Assembly (NCBI GenBank): GCA_964503125.1
Contig: CAZCZE010000049.1
Location: 124,001-188,000, forward strand
DNA length: 64,000 bases
Direction: 5' to 3'
Origin: FEN-1219 sp964503125
GTDB lineage: Bacteria > Pseudomonadota > Gammaproteobacteria > Steroidobacterales > Rariloculaceae
This document shows positions 41,960-50,354 of the stretch, piece by piece. Position 1 is the first letter of the stretch. Every line of letters begins with the position of its first letter. The position numbers and the translations under genes are program-made. The notes under the pieces were generated by a model, which saw only the letters and a list, made by a program, of their open reading frames with translations, was not told where the DNA came from and ran no database searches.

Positions 41960-42772
41960 TCACGACTCCTTGCAGGTGAGCGCCCAGCGCGCGGCGAGCT
42001 GGCTCGAGTCGAGCGAGGGATCGAGCGCCGGCAATAGCTTCGCCGTCTGCCAGCGCTGACCGAGATAGGCAATGTGATTGCCGCGATGCCCGAGCGGCTC
42101 GTCAGCCGTCGACCAGCGATACTCGAGCAGTTGCGGATGCGCGAGGTCGAAGCCGGCGGCGCCGGCGCTTACCGTGCGCTTTCGGTCGATCGTGCCGAAC
42201 GTGCGCGTGCCCCAGCCCACTTGCAGATCCCGCTCGCTCGAGTAGTTGACGACGAACTCGCGGACGTGCGGCAAGACGTCGCGCTCGAGCGGATAGTCGG
42301 GCGCAATCGCCGGGGCCACGAGAATCAAGCGGTCGATGTGCACGTCGTCCGGCAGCGCGGCCGTGATGAGCGTGGCCATGCCGCCGCCGCCCGAGTAGCC
42401 GACGAGATAGAGCGGCTCCGTGGGATGCGCGCGGCGCCACGCGGCGATCTCCTCGGCCAGGCGCGCCGCCGTCGCGACGTTGCGCTCGTGCGCGCGCAGG
42501 TTGTGAATCGTGAGGAACGGCACGCCCCAGGGCCGCACGTCGATGGTGAAGTTCGGCAACTGCGCTCCGGCGCGCTCGACGAACCCCGCGAGATGGAAGC
42601 GCGTGTTGCCGACGCCGGGCAGGATCAGCAGGCGCCCCTGCTCCGGCGCGGCGGCCACCGGGAGCGCCGGCGGGCACGGCCGGCGCGAGGCCGGCGTGTC
42701 CGCCACCGTCGCGGTGGCCGTGGCGAGCAGGACGAGCAGGGCTTTGCAGGCAGGGTAGATCGGTTTCAGCAT
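41960..42772 (-). CDS. Exported alpha/beta hydrolase
   Basis: 270 residues. A signal peptide (ALLVLLATATATVADT, about 11-26) is followed by a hydrolase core: RLLILPGVGNTRFHLAGFVE, the nucleophile elbow GYSGGG with Ser127 and DRLILVAPAIAPDYPLERDV. The late His is probably in GHRGNHIAYLG. It would act in the periplasm; substrate unknown. The ATG at 42772 puts the signal at the N-terminus; an ATG at 42841 would precede it with 23 polar and aromatic residues. It is the first gene of a minus-strand unit running through DUF2339, DUF3999, mtgA and the glycosylase, and diverges from an HTH regulator. Confidence 0.85.
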   Translation of the reverse strand: MLKPIYPACKALLVLLATATATVADTPASRRPCPPALPVAAAPEQGRLLILPGVGNTRFHLAGFVERAGAQLPNFTIDVRPWGVPFLTIHNLRAHERNVATAARLAEEIAAWRRAHPTEPLYLVGYSGGGGMATLITAALPDDVHIDRLILVAPAIAPDYPLERDVLPHVREFVVNYSSERDLQVGWGTRTFGTIDRKRTVSAGAAGFDLAHPQLLEYRWSTADEPLGHRGNHIAYLGQRWQTAKLLPALDPSLDSSQLAARWALTCKES

Positions 42773-42779
42773 GGGCCGC

Positions 42780-42862
42780 AGTATCGCAAAGGTAGCGAAA
42801 TTGCATCCCTGCTCGTGATCGAAGGCCGGGAACCACGCCAATAGGTACCGTTTTGCGATACT
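42780..42862. promoter_or_regulatory. Paired inverted 11-mers (TTTGCGATACT) flanking a divergent promoter region
   Basis: AGTATCGCAAA at 42780-42790 is the exact reverse complement of TTTGCGATACT at 42852-42862. One copy abuts the hydrolase start and the other lies 43 bases before the HTH gene. They could be two regulator sites or two divergent promoters sharing a GATACT -10. The flanking GGTA/TACC adds partial symmetry. Confidence 0.5.
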
Positions 42863-42905
42863 CTAACCCCGGAAACCACCCTATTTGACATGGTCGGTGC
42901 GCACT

Positions 42906-43685
42906 ATGGCCCAGGTCAGCCTGCTCGTCACGGAGCTCAAGAAGCACCTCAAAGCCGAAGGCATCACCTATGCCGTGCTCGCACAGCGCCTTGAGCTCAG
43001 CGAATCGAGCGTCAAACGGCAGTTCGCGCGGCAATCGTTCACGCTCAAGGGCCTCGAGCAGATTTGCAACGTCGTCGGCCTCGAGATCGGCGATCTCGTC
43101 GCGCTCATGAACGAGCGCCGCGAGTTCCTGACGGAGCTCACGCCCGAGCAGGAGGACGCGCTGCTCGCCGATCCGAAGCTGCTGCTCATGATGTATCTGC
43201 TGTTGAACGGCTGGTCGCTGGCCGAGATCACGAGCACGTTCACGATCGACGACACGGAAGCCGAGCGGCTCCTGATTCGGCTGCATCGCGCGCGCATCAT
43301 CGAGCTCCTGCCGTTCAATCGCGTCAAGCTGCTCACGGCGCGCAACTTCACGTGGCGCAAAAACGGCCCCGTGCAGCGCTTCGTCGCGAGCGAGGTGCAG
43401 CGCGAGTTCCTCGATTCGACGTTCGCGGGCCCCGGGGAGCAATCGCGATTCGTCGCGGGGCTCCTGTCGCGCGCGAGCTTGGGTTCGCTCCAGCAATCGA
43501 TCGACCGCCTCGCGCGCGAGTTCGACGAGCTCGCGCGCCACGACGCCGCGTTGCCGCTCGCGGAGCGGCGCAGCTGCAGCGCGCTGTTCGCGCTGCGGCC
43601 GTGGGAGTTCTCGATGTTCACGGCGCTGCGGCGCAAGCCGCCGGCTGCGGCCCCGCCCGCGTCGCCGGGCGCAGGCGCTCGGTAG
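42906..43685 (+). CDS. XRE-type helix-turn-helix regulator
   Basis: 259 residues. The N-terminal HTH (about 5-68) reads LLVTELKKHLKAEGITYAVL then AQRLELSESSVKRQFARQSF and LEQICNVVGLEIGDLVALMN, an XRE fold. The rest (about 75-245) is a soluble domain with EQEDALLADPKLLLMMYLLL and RLHRARIIELLPFNRVKLLT, perhaps a second winged helix, followed by FVASEVQREFLDSTFAGPGE and a Pro/Ala tail. No ligand domain is recognised. Start ATG 42906 is preferred to an ORF opening at 42885. It is divergent from the hydrolase/DUF2339 unit and may control it through the paired TTTGCGATACT sites. Confidence 0.85.
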   Translation: MAQVSLLVTELKKHLKAEGITYAVLAQRLELSESSVKRQFARQSFTLKGLEQICNVVGLEIGDLVALMNERREFLTELTPEQEDALLADPKLLLMMYLLLNGWSLAEITSTFTIDDTEAERLLIRLHRARIIELLPFNRVKLLTARNFTWRKNGPVQRFVASEVQREFLDSTFAGPGEQSRFVAGLLSRASLGSLQQSIDRLAREFDELARHDAALPLAERRSCSALFALRPWEFSMFTALRRKPPAAAPPASPGAGAR

Positions 43686-43697
43686 TACACTCGTTCC

Positions 43698-44231
43698 ATG
43701 AGTGGCACCGAATTGTTCGCGGAGCTCGGCATCGCCGCCGACTACGGCTTACGCCCGCATCGCCCGCGGTTCGCCGAAGCGACGGAGCTTACGGACGTCG
43801 AGCCCAATCTCGTCGGCACGATGCAGAGGCTGGCGCCGGAAACGGCGGCCGCCTGGCGCATGATGAAGGGCACTGCCGCGGACGTCGGCGTGCAGCTGCT
43901 CATGGTCTCGGGATTCCGCAGCATCCGCCACCAGGCCGAGCTCATCCGCCGCAAGCTTGCGGCCGGCCAAGGCATCGAGGCAATCCTCACCGTCAACGCC
44001 GCGCCGGGCTTCAGCGAGCATCACACGGGGCGCGCCATCGACATCGCGACGCCGGGCACACGGCCCTTGACGGCCGAATTCGCGAGCTCGCCGGCGTTCG
44101 AGTGGCTACGAGCCAACGCCGCAACCTTCGGTTTCGGCATGCCGTACGGACGCAACAACCGCTACGGCTTCGAGTACGAGCCGTGGCACTGGTCGCAGGT
44201 GGCGGACCTCGACCGAGAGCGACGACAATGA
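43698..44231 (+). CDS. VanY-type D-alanyl-D-alanine carboxypeptidase family protein
   Basis: 177 residues, peptidase M15B fold. The zinc site is visible as SGFRSIRHQAELI, SEHHTGRAIDIATPG (His and Asp ligands) and FEYEPWHWSQV (catalytic Glu and third His). Enzymes of this type trim peptidoglycan stem peptides. No signal peptide or membrane segment is present, so the protein as predicted is cytoplasmic, perhaps acting on recycled muropeptides. The ATG at 43698 lies 12 bases past the regulator stop, and the stop overlaps an ATG of the next frame (44228). Confidence 0.87.
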   Translation: MSGTELFAELGIAADYGLRPHRPRFAEATELTDVEPNLVGTMQRLAPETAAAWRMMKGTAADVGVQLLMVSGFRSIRHQAELIRRKLAAGQGIEAILTVNAAPGFSEHHTGRAIDIATPGTRPLTAEFASSPAFEWLRANAATFGFGMPYGRNNRYGFEYEPWHWSQVADLDRERRQ

Positions 44232-44260
44232 CCGCAGAGAACGCAAATGGGGGAATCGCC

Positions 44261-45352
44261 ATGCATCGCCTTCTGATTCGCAGCATCGCCGTCACCGGCC
44301 TATCGCTTGCGTGCTTCGGTGCGGGCGCCGCCGAGACCATTCGCCAATGGCAGTTCGCGCAGCAGGGCGACACGCTTACGCTCGCGTTGCGCGAGGTCGA
44401 GGCGCGGACGCCGGCGCGGCACGAGGTGGCCGTGCGCGTTCGCGCCGTGTCCCTCAATCGCCGCGATCTCATGATGGTCGCGGGACGCTACGGCCGCGGC
44501 GGCACGGAGCCGAACAGTGTGCCGCTCTCGGACGGCGCGGGCGAAGTCATCGCCGTCGGCGCCGACGTCACGCGTTTCAAAGTCGGCGATCGCGTCGCCG
44601 GCATTTTCTTCGAGGACTGGCTCGACGGTGCGCCGACGGCCGCGGCGTTGGCCACGGCGCGCGGCGGCAACGCCGGCGGCATGCTGTCGGAGATCGTCGT
44701 GACCGACGCCGAAGGGCTCGTGACCGTCCCGGCGCACCTCTCGTACGAAGAAGCCGCGACGCTGCCGTGTGCGGGCGTCACCGCGTGGGTGAGCCTCTTC
44801 AAGCGCGGCCAGCTTGAGCCCGGGGATTTCGTGCTGCTCGAGGGCACGGGCGGCGTCTCCGTGTTCGGCTTGCAGCTCGCGGCCGCGGCCGGCGCGAAGC
44901 CCATCATCACGAGCTCGAGCGACGCGAAGCTTAGGCGCGCCCGCGAGCTCGGCGCGTTCGGCACGGTGAACTATCGCTCGAATCCCGACTGGCAAAACGA
45001 GGTGCGTGCGCTCACGGGCGGCGCGGGCGTCGACCAAGTGCTCGAGGTAGGCGGCCAGGACACGCTGCCGCGCGCGCTCCAAGCGCTCGCGTTCGGCGGC
45101 CACGTCGCCATCATCGGCGGCCTGTCGGGTTTCGCGAGCGACGTGCCCGTCGGCACGCTCATGGGCTTGAACGCGACGGCGAGCGGCATCTATGTCGGCT
45201 CGCGCGCGGACTTCGAAGCGTTCAACGCCTTCCTCACGGAGCACCAGATCAAGCCGATCGTCGACAAGGTGTTCGAGCTCGAAGATGCGCCCGCCGCGTT
45301 CGCCGCCATGGACAGCGGCGATTTCTTCGGCAAAGTCGTGATTCGCCTCTGA
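44261..45352 (+). CDS. Exported zinc-free MDR oxidoreductase (quinone-oxidoreductase-like)
   Basis: 363 residues. A convincing Sec signal peptide (MHRLLIRSIAVTGLSLACFG, cleavage near GAGAAET) precedes a complete medium-chain dehydrogenase without structural zinc: AVRVRAVSLNRRDLMMVAGR, LSDGAGEVIAVGADVTRFKV, LPCAGVTAWVSLFKRGQLEP and the nucleotide fold FVLLEGTGGVSVFGLQLAAA. The start at 44261 has GGGGGA six bases upstream; an overlapping ATG at 44228 would place 11 polar residues before the signal. NAD(P)H is not thought to be available in the periplasm, so either a different electron donor is used or the signal is retained as a membrane anchor. It precedes a methyltransferase by three bases. 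Confidence 0.85.
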   Translation: MHRLLIRSIAVTGLSLACFGAGAAETIRQWQFAQQGDTLTLALREVEARTPARHEVAVRVRAVSLNRRDLMMVAGRYGRGGTEPNSVPLSDGAGEVIAVGADVTRFKVGDRVAGIFFEDWLDGAPTAAALATARGGNAGGMLSEIVVTDAEGLVTVPAHLSYEEAATLPCAGVTAWVSLFKRGQLEPGDFVLLEGTGGVSVFGLQLAAAAGAKPIITSSSDAKLRRARELGAFGTVNYRSNPDWQNEVRALTGGAGVDQVLEVGGQDTLPRALQALAFGGHVAIIGGLSGFASDVPVGTLMGLNATASGIYVGSRADFEAFNAFLTEHQIKPIVDKVFELEDAPAAFAAMDSGDFFGKVVIRL

Positions 45353-45355
45353 CGC

Positions 45356-45940
45356 GTGAGCGCCGCCGAACGCGACAAGTGGGACGCGCGTTATCGGGAC
45401 GGCGCCTATGAGAGCCGCACGCATGCGACGGCGTTGCTCGCCGCGTGGCTGCCGCGGCTGCCGCTTGGGGCGGCGCTCGACGTCGCCTGCGGCGCCGGGC
45501 GTAATGCGCTCTATCTCGCCACCCACGGATTCGCGGTGACGGCGCTCGATATCTCCGCCGTCGCGCTCGAGCGGGGGCGCCGCGAGGCCGCGCAGCGCGA
45601 CCTCGCCATCGAATGGTCGTGCGTGGATCTCGACGACCAGCCCGATGCTGCGCTGCCGCCGGGCCCGTTCGAGCTCATCGTCTGGGTGCGCTACATCCAT
45701 CGCACGCTGCTGCCCTATCTGCTCGCGCGGCTGGCACCGGGCGGCGTGCTGCTCTGCGAACAACACCTGCTGACGACGGCCGAGGTCGTCGGCCCGAGCG
45801 CCGCGTTCCGGCTCGCGCCCGGCGAGCTCGCGCGCGCGGCGCGCGGGCTCGAAGTGCACTTCCGCCACGAGGGCTTGCTCGTCGATCCCGACGGCCGCAC
45901 CGTAGCCGTGGCGCAGCTCGTCGCCGCCAAGAGGCCATGA
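45356..45940 (+). CDS. Class I SAM-dependent methyltransferase
   Basis: 194 residues, cytoplasmic. It opens MSAAERDKWDARYRDGAYES, typical of a small thiopurine/tellurite-type methyltransferase group, with the SAM motif ALDVACGAGRNALYLATHGF, the acidic loop VTALDISAVALERGRREA, and FELIVWVRYIHRTLLPYLLA as motif IV. The substrate is not predictable; a TehB-like detoxification role is possible. GTG start three bases after the oxidoreductase stop; the stop overlaps an ATG at 45937 of the barrel-protein frame. Confidence 0.85.
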   Translation: MSAAERDKWDARYRDGAYESRTHATALLAAWLPRLPLGAALDVACGAGRNALYLATHGFAVTALDISAVALERGRREAAQRDLAIEWSCVDLDDQPDAALPPGPFELIVWVRYIHRTLLPYLLARLAPGGVLLCEQHLLTTAEVVGPSAAFRLAPGELARAARGLEVHFRHEGLLVDPDGRTVAVAQLVAAKRP

Positions 45941-45993
45941 TCTGGGTGGCGCGGCACATTTTTCTCGTGTGCCCGTCGTTACGCTCGAGCGCC

Positions 45994-47655
45994 ATGCGTA
46001 GCCGCATACGTCGTTGTTGTATCGCCGCGACGGCCCTGGGGCTCGCGGCGTCGCTCGCCGAGGCCCAGGACTCAACCGCGGACCCCGCTCAGCAAGCCGA
46101 GAACGTGCGCGCGCGCCTCGAGCAGGCGGGCACGACGGTTCGCGCGATCCATATCACCGTCGACAATATCTTCGACCCCAACAACCCCGACGAGGACAAG
46201 GCGCTCTACCGCTGGGCCAACCGCGTCCACATTCGCACGCGGCCCAGCGTCATCGAGGACATCCTGCTGTTCGAAGTCGGCGACGCGTTCGTCGCGCGCT
46301 TGCTCGACGAATCGGCACGCGCGCTGCGCGCCAGTGGTTTCATCGCCGACGCGACCGTGGAGCCCGGCGCCTACGACGCCGCGACCAACAGCGTCGATGT
46401 CAACGTGCGCGTGCGTGACTCGTGGTCGCTCGCGTTCGACCTCAAGTTGGACCACAAGGGCGGCGAGACCGAATGGGGCTTGGGCTTCTCGGACGAGAAT
46501 CTGTTCGGCACGGGGAAGACCTTCGAGTTCTCGCACGTGAGCGAGATCGATCGCGACCGCACGGCCATCGGCTACTCCGATCGCAACGTGCTCGGCAGCC
46601 GCGTGCGGCTGCGCACCTCGTTCACCAATGCGAGCGACGGCGAGCGGCATCAGATCGCGGTCGAACGGCCGTTCTACGCCCTCGACACTCGCTGGGCGCT
46701 CGGCGGAAGCATTCACGACGAGGCGCGCGTCGACACGATGTACGACCTCGGCGAGGAGATCGACGAGTTCGGCCACGAGATCGACCAGATCACGCTGCAG
46801 GGCGGCTGGTCGCGCGGGCTCACCGGCCGGCGTGCACGCCGCTGGCTCGCCGGAATCGCGTACGAAGAGCACGCGTTTCGCGCGACGGGCGACGTCCCGC
46901 AGCCGCTGTTGCTGCCTCCCGACCGCAAGCTCGTGTACCCCTGGATCGGTTGGCAGCTCGTCGAGGACGACTTTCGCGAGATGCAAGAGCTCAATACCGT
47001 GGGCCGGACCGAGGATGTCTCGCTTGGCCTCAACGTGTCCGCGAGCGTCGGTTTCGCTAAACGGCGGTTCGATTCGGACCGCGACGCGGAGCTGCTGCGC
47101 TTCAACGTCGCGAAGGGCTGGGAGTCCGGCGGCGCGGGCCGCCTATTCCTCGTCGAGGCCGGTGGCTCGACGCGGCGCGAGGAGTTGGGCTACCGCAACT
47201 CGGAGGCCCATGTCTACGCGCGCTACTACCGCCGCAACCTCGAGCGGCACTTGTTCTTGGTTACCTTAAGCGCGCTCACGACACGGCACCGCGACCCCGA
47301 AACGCAAGTGCTGCTCGGCGGCGACAACGGCTTGCGCGGCTATCCGATCCGCTACCAAGCCGGCGAGAGCCGCACGATCTTGAGCGTCGAGCAGCGCTTC
47401 TTTACGGACTTCTATCCGTGGCGATTGTTTCGCGTGGGCTGGGCCGTGTTCGCCGATGCCGGGCGCATCGGCGGGCGCGACCCGCGTGCAACCCCGAGTT
47501 TAGGATGGCTCTACAACGTCGGCGCCGGCCTGCGCTTGGCGTCGCCGCGCGCGAGCGGCCGCAACGTCGTGCACATCGACCTCGCGTTCCCGCTGAAGGG
47601 CGATCCCACGATCGACAGCGTTCAGCTCGTCGTCGAGACCAAGAGGTCCTTCTAG
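45994..47655 (+). CDS. Outer-membrane POTRA/beta-barrel protein (BamA/TamA-like)
   Basis: 553 residues. A signal peptide (CCIAATALGLAASLAEAQ) is followed by one POTRA-like region at about 45-125 (VRAIHITVDNIFDPNNPDED, TRPSVIEDILLFEVGDAFVA, LLDESARALRASGFIADATV) and then a surface-antigen barrel with LDHKGGETEWGLGFSDENLF, VLLGGDNGLRGYPIRYQAGE and a C-terminal VQLVVETKRSF. The LRGYP tip matches the Omp85 RGF/RGY loop motif. It is not beside other bam or tam genes and may insert or secrete one specific partner. ATG 45994 gives a clean signal; the coupled ATG at 45937 (AGAGG upstream) would add 19 residues and is a real alternative. Confidence 0.85.
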   Translation: MRSRIRRCCIAATALGLAASLAEAQDSTADPAQQAENVRARLEQAGTTVRAIHITVDNIFDPNNPDEDKALYRWANRVHIRTRPSVIEDILLFEVGDAFVARLLDESARALRASGFIADATVEPGAYDAATNSVDVNVRVRDSWSLAFDLKLDHKGGETEWGLGFSDENLFGTGKTFEFSHVSEIDRDRTAIGYSDRNVLGSRVRLRTSFTNASDGERHQIAVERPFYALDTRWALGGSIHDEARVDTMYDLGEEIDEFGHEIDQITLQGGWSRGLTGRRARRWLAGIAYEEHAFRATGDVPQPLLLPPDRKLVYPWIGWQLVEDDFREMQELNTVGRTEDVSLGLNVSASVGFAKRRFDSDRDAELLRFNVAKGWESGGAGRLFLVEAGGSTRREELGYRNSEAHVYARYYRRNLERHLFLVTLSALTTRHRDPETQVLLGGDNGLRGYPIRYQAGESRTILSVEQRFFTDFYPWRLFRVGWAVFADAGRIGGRDPRATPSLGWLYNVGAGLRLASPRASGRNVVHIDLAFPLKGDPTIDSVQLVVETKRSF

Positions 47656-48272
47656 GTTTCCGTGAACGGGTTGCCGTCGATGTCGTGCGCGCTCGGCAGC
47701 GCGCGGACGCGATCGAGCCAGCGCGCCACGTGCGGCCAGCGGTCGGTGTCGTAGCCCGAGACCTTCAGCATCGAGATCGGGCCGAAGCACGACAGATCGG
47801 CGATCGTCGGCCAGTCGAGCGCGAGCCAGGCGCGCTTCGCGAGATGTGCGTCCATGAGCTTCAAAATGTGATCGCAGCGTGCATCGATCTCCTCGTTCGA
47901 AAGCTTGATGGCCTCGGGGCGACGAATCTTGGCGCGCTTCATCCACGGCCCTTGATGGACTTCGTTCGCCGACTTCGACAGCCACTCGGCGACCTTGGCC
48001 TCGCCTTCGGCGTCGACCGGTAGCCAGCGGCCCGCGGCGTCGTACTTGCGCGCGAGATAAACCAGGCACGCGTGCGAGTCCGCGATCGTGAACGCGCCGT
48101 CGGTGAGCGCGGGCATTTGACCGAACGGGTTCAGCGTCAGGAACGGCTCGCGCTTGTGCTCGCCGCCGTGCATGTCGAGCTCGACGAGCTCGTAGGGCAC
48201 GTGCAGCATCGATAACAACAACCGCACTTTGTAGCCGTTGATCGAAGCTTTCGTTGCGTGCACGCGAATCAT
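47652..48272 (-). CDS. Glutathione S-transferase
   Basis: 206 residues, cytoplasmic. The thioredoxin-fold half has HATKASINGYKVRLLLSMLH, LVELDMHGGEHKREPFLTLN, NPFGQMPALTDGAFTIADSH and AILVYL-like SHACLVYLARKYD; the helical half has WLALDWPTIADLSCFGPISM (N-cap motif). The first-turn residue is in the KASINGYK segment (Ser/Asn type). GSTs of this kind conjugate or reduce electrophiles; substrate unknown. Its stop overlaps the stop of the convergent barrel-protein gene by four bases. Confidence 0.88.
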   Translation of the reverse strand: MIRVHATKASINGYKVRLLLSMLHVPYELVELDMHGGEHKREPFLTLNPFGQMPALTDGAFTIADSHACLVYLARKYDAAGRWLPVDAEGEAKVAEWLSKSANEVHQGPWMKRAKIRRPEAIKLSNEEIDARCDHILKLMDAHLAKRAWLALDWPTIADLSCFGPISMLKVSGYDTDRWPHVARWLDRVRALPSAHDIDGNPFTET

Positions 48273-48408
48273 GGCGCATCTCGTGGCCAGAGTTTGGGCA
48301 CTCTAGGCAGCCGCTCCCCGGAGCGTCAACCGCAGGCGGCAGGGAGGGCGAATGCCTGGGTCGCGCGAACCGTGGCCGAGGCCCGCTCGCTTTACGGTGG
48401 TATGGCCG

Positions 48409-48414
48409 TATAAT
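48409..48414 (+). promoter_or_regulatory. typA: Consensus -10 hexamer TATAAT of typA
   Basis: A perfect TATAAT lies 30 bases before the typA ATG in a GC-rich context. No good -35 is present 17 bases upstream. The predicted leader (about 24 bases) is pyrimidine-rich and lacks a Shine-Dalgarno sequence. Confidence 0.5.
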
Positions 48415-48444
48415 GCGCGCCCTTTCCCCTCCCGCTTGGCTCCA

Positions 48445-50274
48445 ATGCTGCCCAAGGAACGGCTGCGAAATATCGCGATCATCGCGCACGTCGATCACGG
48501 CAAGACGACGCTCGTCGACAAGCTGTTGACGCAGTCGGGCTCGCTCGACGCGCGCACGGTGCTGCCCGAGCGCGCGATGGATTCGAACGACCTCGAGCGC
48601 GAGCGCGGCATCACGATTCTCGCCAAGAACACGGCCATCAGTTGGCAGGGTTGGCGCATCAATATCGTCGACACGCCGGGGCATGCGGACTTCGGCGGCG
48701 AGGTCGAGCGCGTGCTGTCGATGGTCGACGGCGTGCTGCTGCTCGTCGATGCCGTCGACGGGCCCATGCCGCAGACGCGGTTCGTCACGCAGAAGGCGTT
48801 TTTGCGCGGCATCACGCCGCTCGTCGTCATCAACAAGATCGATCGCGACGGCGCGCGCCCTCACTGGGTGCTCGATCAAACGTTCGAGCTGTTCGACCGC
48901 CTCGGCGCAAGCGACAAACAGCTCGACTTCCCCGTCATTTACGCATCGGCGCTCAAAGGTTACGCCGGCAAGACGGCGGACGTCCGCGACGGTGACATGC
49001 AGCCGTTGTTCGAAGCCATCATCGACAATGTGCCGCCACCGCCCGTCGAGCTCGAAGGTCCGTTGCAGCTGCAAGTGTCGAGCCTCGACTACAGCTCCTA
49101 TGTCGGCTTGCTCGGCATCGGCCGCGTGAGTCGCGGCGTCGTGAAGCGCAACATGCCGGTGACGCTCGTGCAGCGCGATGGCACGGAGCGCAACGCGCAG
49201 ATCATGGAGCTCTACGGATTCGAAGGCCTCCAGCGTCTGTCGATCACCGAAGCCGGTGCGGGCGACATCATCGTCTTCAGCGGCATCGAGGATCTGAAAA
49301 TCTCCGATACCGTATGTGCGCGCGGCGCACCGGCGGGACTGCCGCCGCTGCAAGTCGACGAGCCGACGATCACGATGACGTTCCAGGTGAACAAATCGCC
49401 GTTCGCGGGCAAAGAAGGCAAATTTCTCACGAGCCGGCAGATCCGTGCTCGCCTCCAGCAGGAGCTCCTGCACAACGTCGCGCTGCGCGTCGAAGACACG
49501 AACGACCCCGATCGTTTTCGCGTGTCGGGCCGTGGCGAGTTACATCTGTCGGTGCTCATCGAGAACATGCGCCGCGAAGGCTACGAGCTCGCCGTATCGC
49601 GGCCGGCCGTGATCGAGCGGGTCGTGAACGGCGCGATTCACGAACCGTGGGAACAGCTCACTGTCGATTTCGGCGAGGACTACCAAGGCGCCGTGATGAC
49701 CCGGCTCGCCGATCGGAAAGGCGAGCTCATCTCGATGATGCCGGACGGTCGCGGCCGCGTGCGGCTCGAGTACCGAATTCCGGCGCGTGGGCTCATCGGC
49801 TTTCGCACCGAGTACCTCACGGCCACGGCGGGCACGGGCCTGCTCTATCACATCTTCGACGGCTACGCGCCGCGCGCGAGTGGGTCGATCGGCCAGCGCA
49901 CCAGCGGCGCGTTGGTGTCCATGGTGAACGGTAAGGCGCTCGCCTACACGCTGTTCGCCCTCCAAGAACGCGGCGCACTGTTCATCGGCCATGGAGTCGA
50001 GGTGTACGAGGGCATGATCATCGGCATCCATACCCGCGACAACGATCTCATGGTGAACCCGACCAAGGGCAAGCAGCTCACCAACATCCGTTCCGCGGGC
50101 GCCGATGAGAACATCATCTTGGTGCCGCCAATCAAATTCTCGCTCGAGCAGGCGATCGAGTTCATCGACGACGACGAGCTCGTCGAGGTCACGCCGACGA
50201 GCATTCGCCTGCGCAAGAAGCTACTGACCGAGAACGAACGCAAGCGCGAATCGCGCAAAACCGCCGAGGGTTGA
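48445..50274 (+). CDS. typA: Translational GTPase TypA/BipA
   Basis: 609 residues. The G domain shows AHVDHGKTTLVDKLL (G1), RERGITI-type switch in ERERGITILAKNTAI, DTPGHADFGGEVERVL (G3) and VVINKIDRDGARP (G4). EF-G-like domains follow, and the TypA-specific C-terminal domain has DFGEDYQGAVMTRLADRKGE, RGLIGFRTEYLTATAGTGLL and TKGKQLTNIRSAGADENIIL. TypA binds ribosomes and helps 50S assembly, especially under cold or stress. ATG 48445 gives the usual N-terminus MLPKERLRNIAIIAHVDHGK. It is monocistronic as far as can be seen. Confidence 0.97.
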   Translation: MLPKERLRNIAIIAHVDHGKTTLVDKLLTQSGSLDARTVLPERAMDSNDLERERGITILAKNTAISWQGWRINIVDTPGHADFGGEVERVLSMVDGVLLLVDAVDGPMPQTRFVTQKAFLRGITPLVVINKIDRDGARPHWVLDQTFELFDRLGASDKQLDFPVIYASALKGYAGKTADVRDGDMQPLFEAIIDNVPPPPVELEGPLQLQVSSLDYSSYVGLLGIGRVSRGVVKRNMPVTLVQRDGTERNAQIMELYGFEGLQRLSITEAGAGDIIVFSGIEDLKISDTVCARGAPAGLPPLQVDEPTITMTFQVNKSPFAGKEGKFLTSRQIRARLQQELLHNVALRVEDTNDPDRFRVSGRGELHLSVLIENMRREGYELAVSRPAVIERVVNGAIHEPWEQLTVDFGEDYQGAVMTRLADRKGELISMMPDGRGRVRLEYRIPARGLIGFRTEYLTATAGTGLLYHIFDGYAPRASGSIGQRTSGALVSMVNGKALAYTLFALQERGALFIGHGVEVYEGMIIGIHTRDNDLMVNPTKGKQLTNIRSAGADENIILVPPIKFSLEQAIEFIDDDELVEVTPTSIRLRKKLLTENERKRESRKTAEG

Positions 50275-50354
50275 GCTCCGAGCCCGGTCGGGCCGATAGC
50301 TCCATCCACGCCCCCGGACGTACACTGCCTCGAACGGATTCGGGGGAGTAGCTC

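Noticed and set aside
48391..48396. TTTACG as a -35 for the typA promoter
   Set aside because: It lies only 12 bases from the TATAAT, too close for a sigma-70 spacer.
47500..49473. Long frame spanning the GST gene and the typA start on the minus strand
   Set aside because: Arg/Asp-rich shadow; GST and TypA are unambiguous in their own frames.
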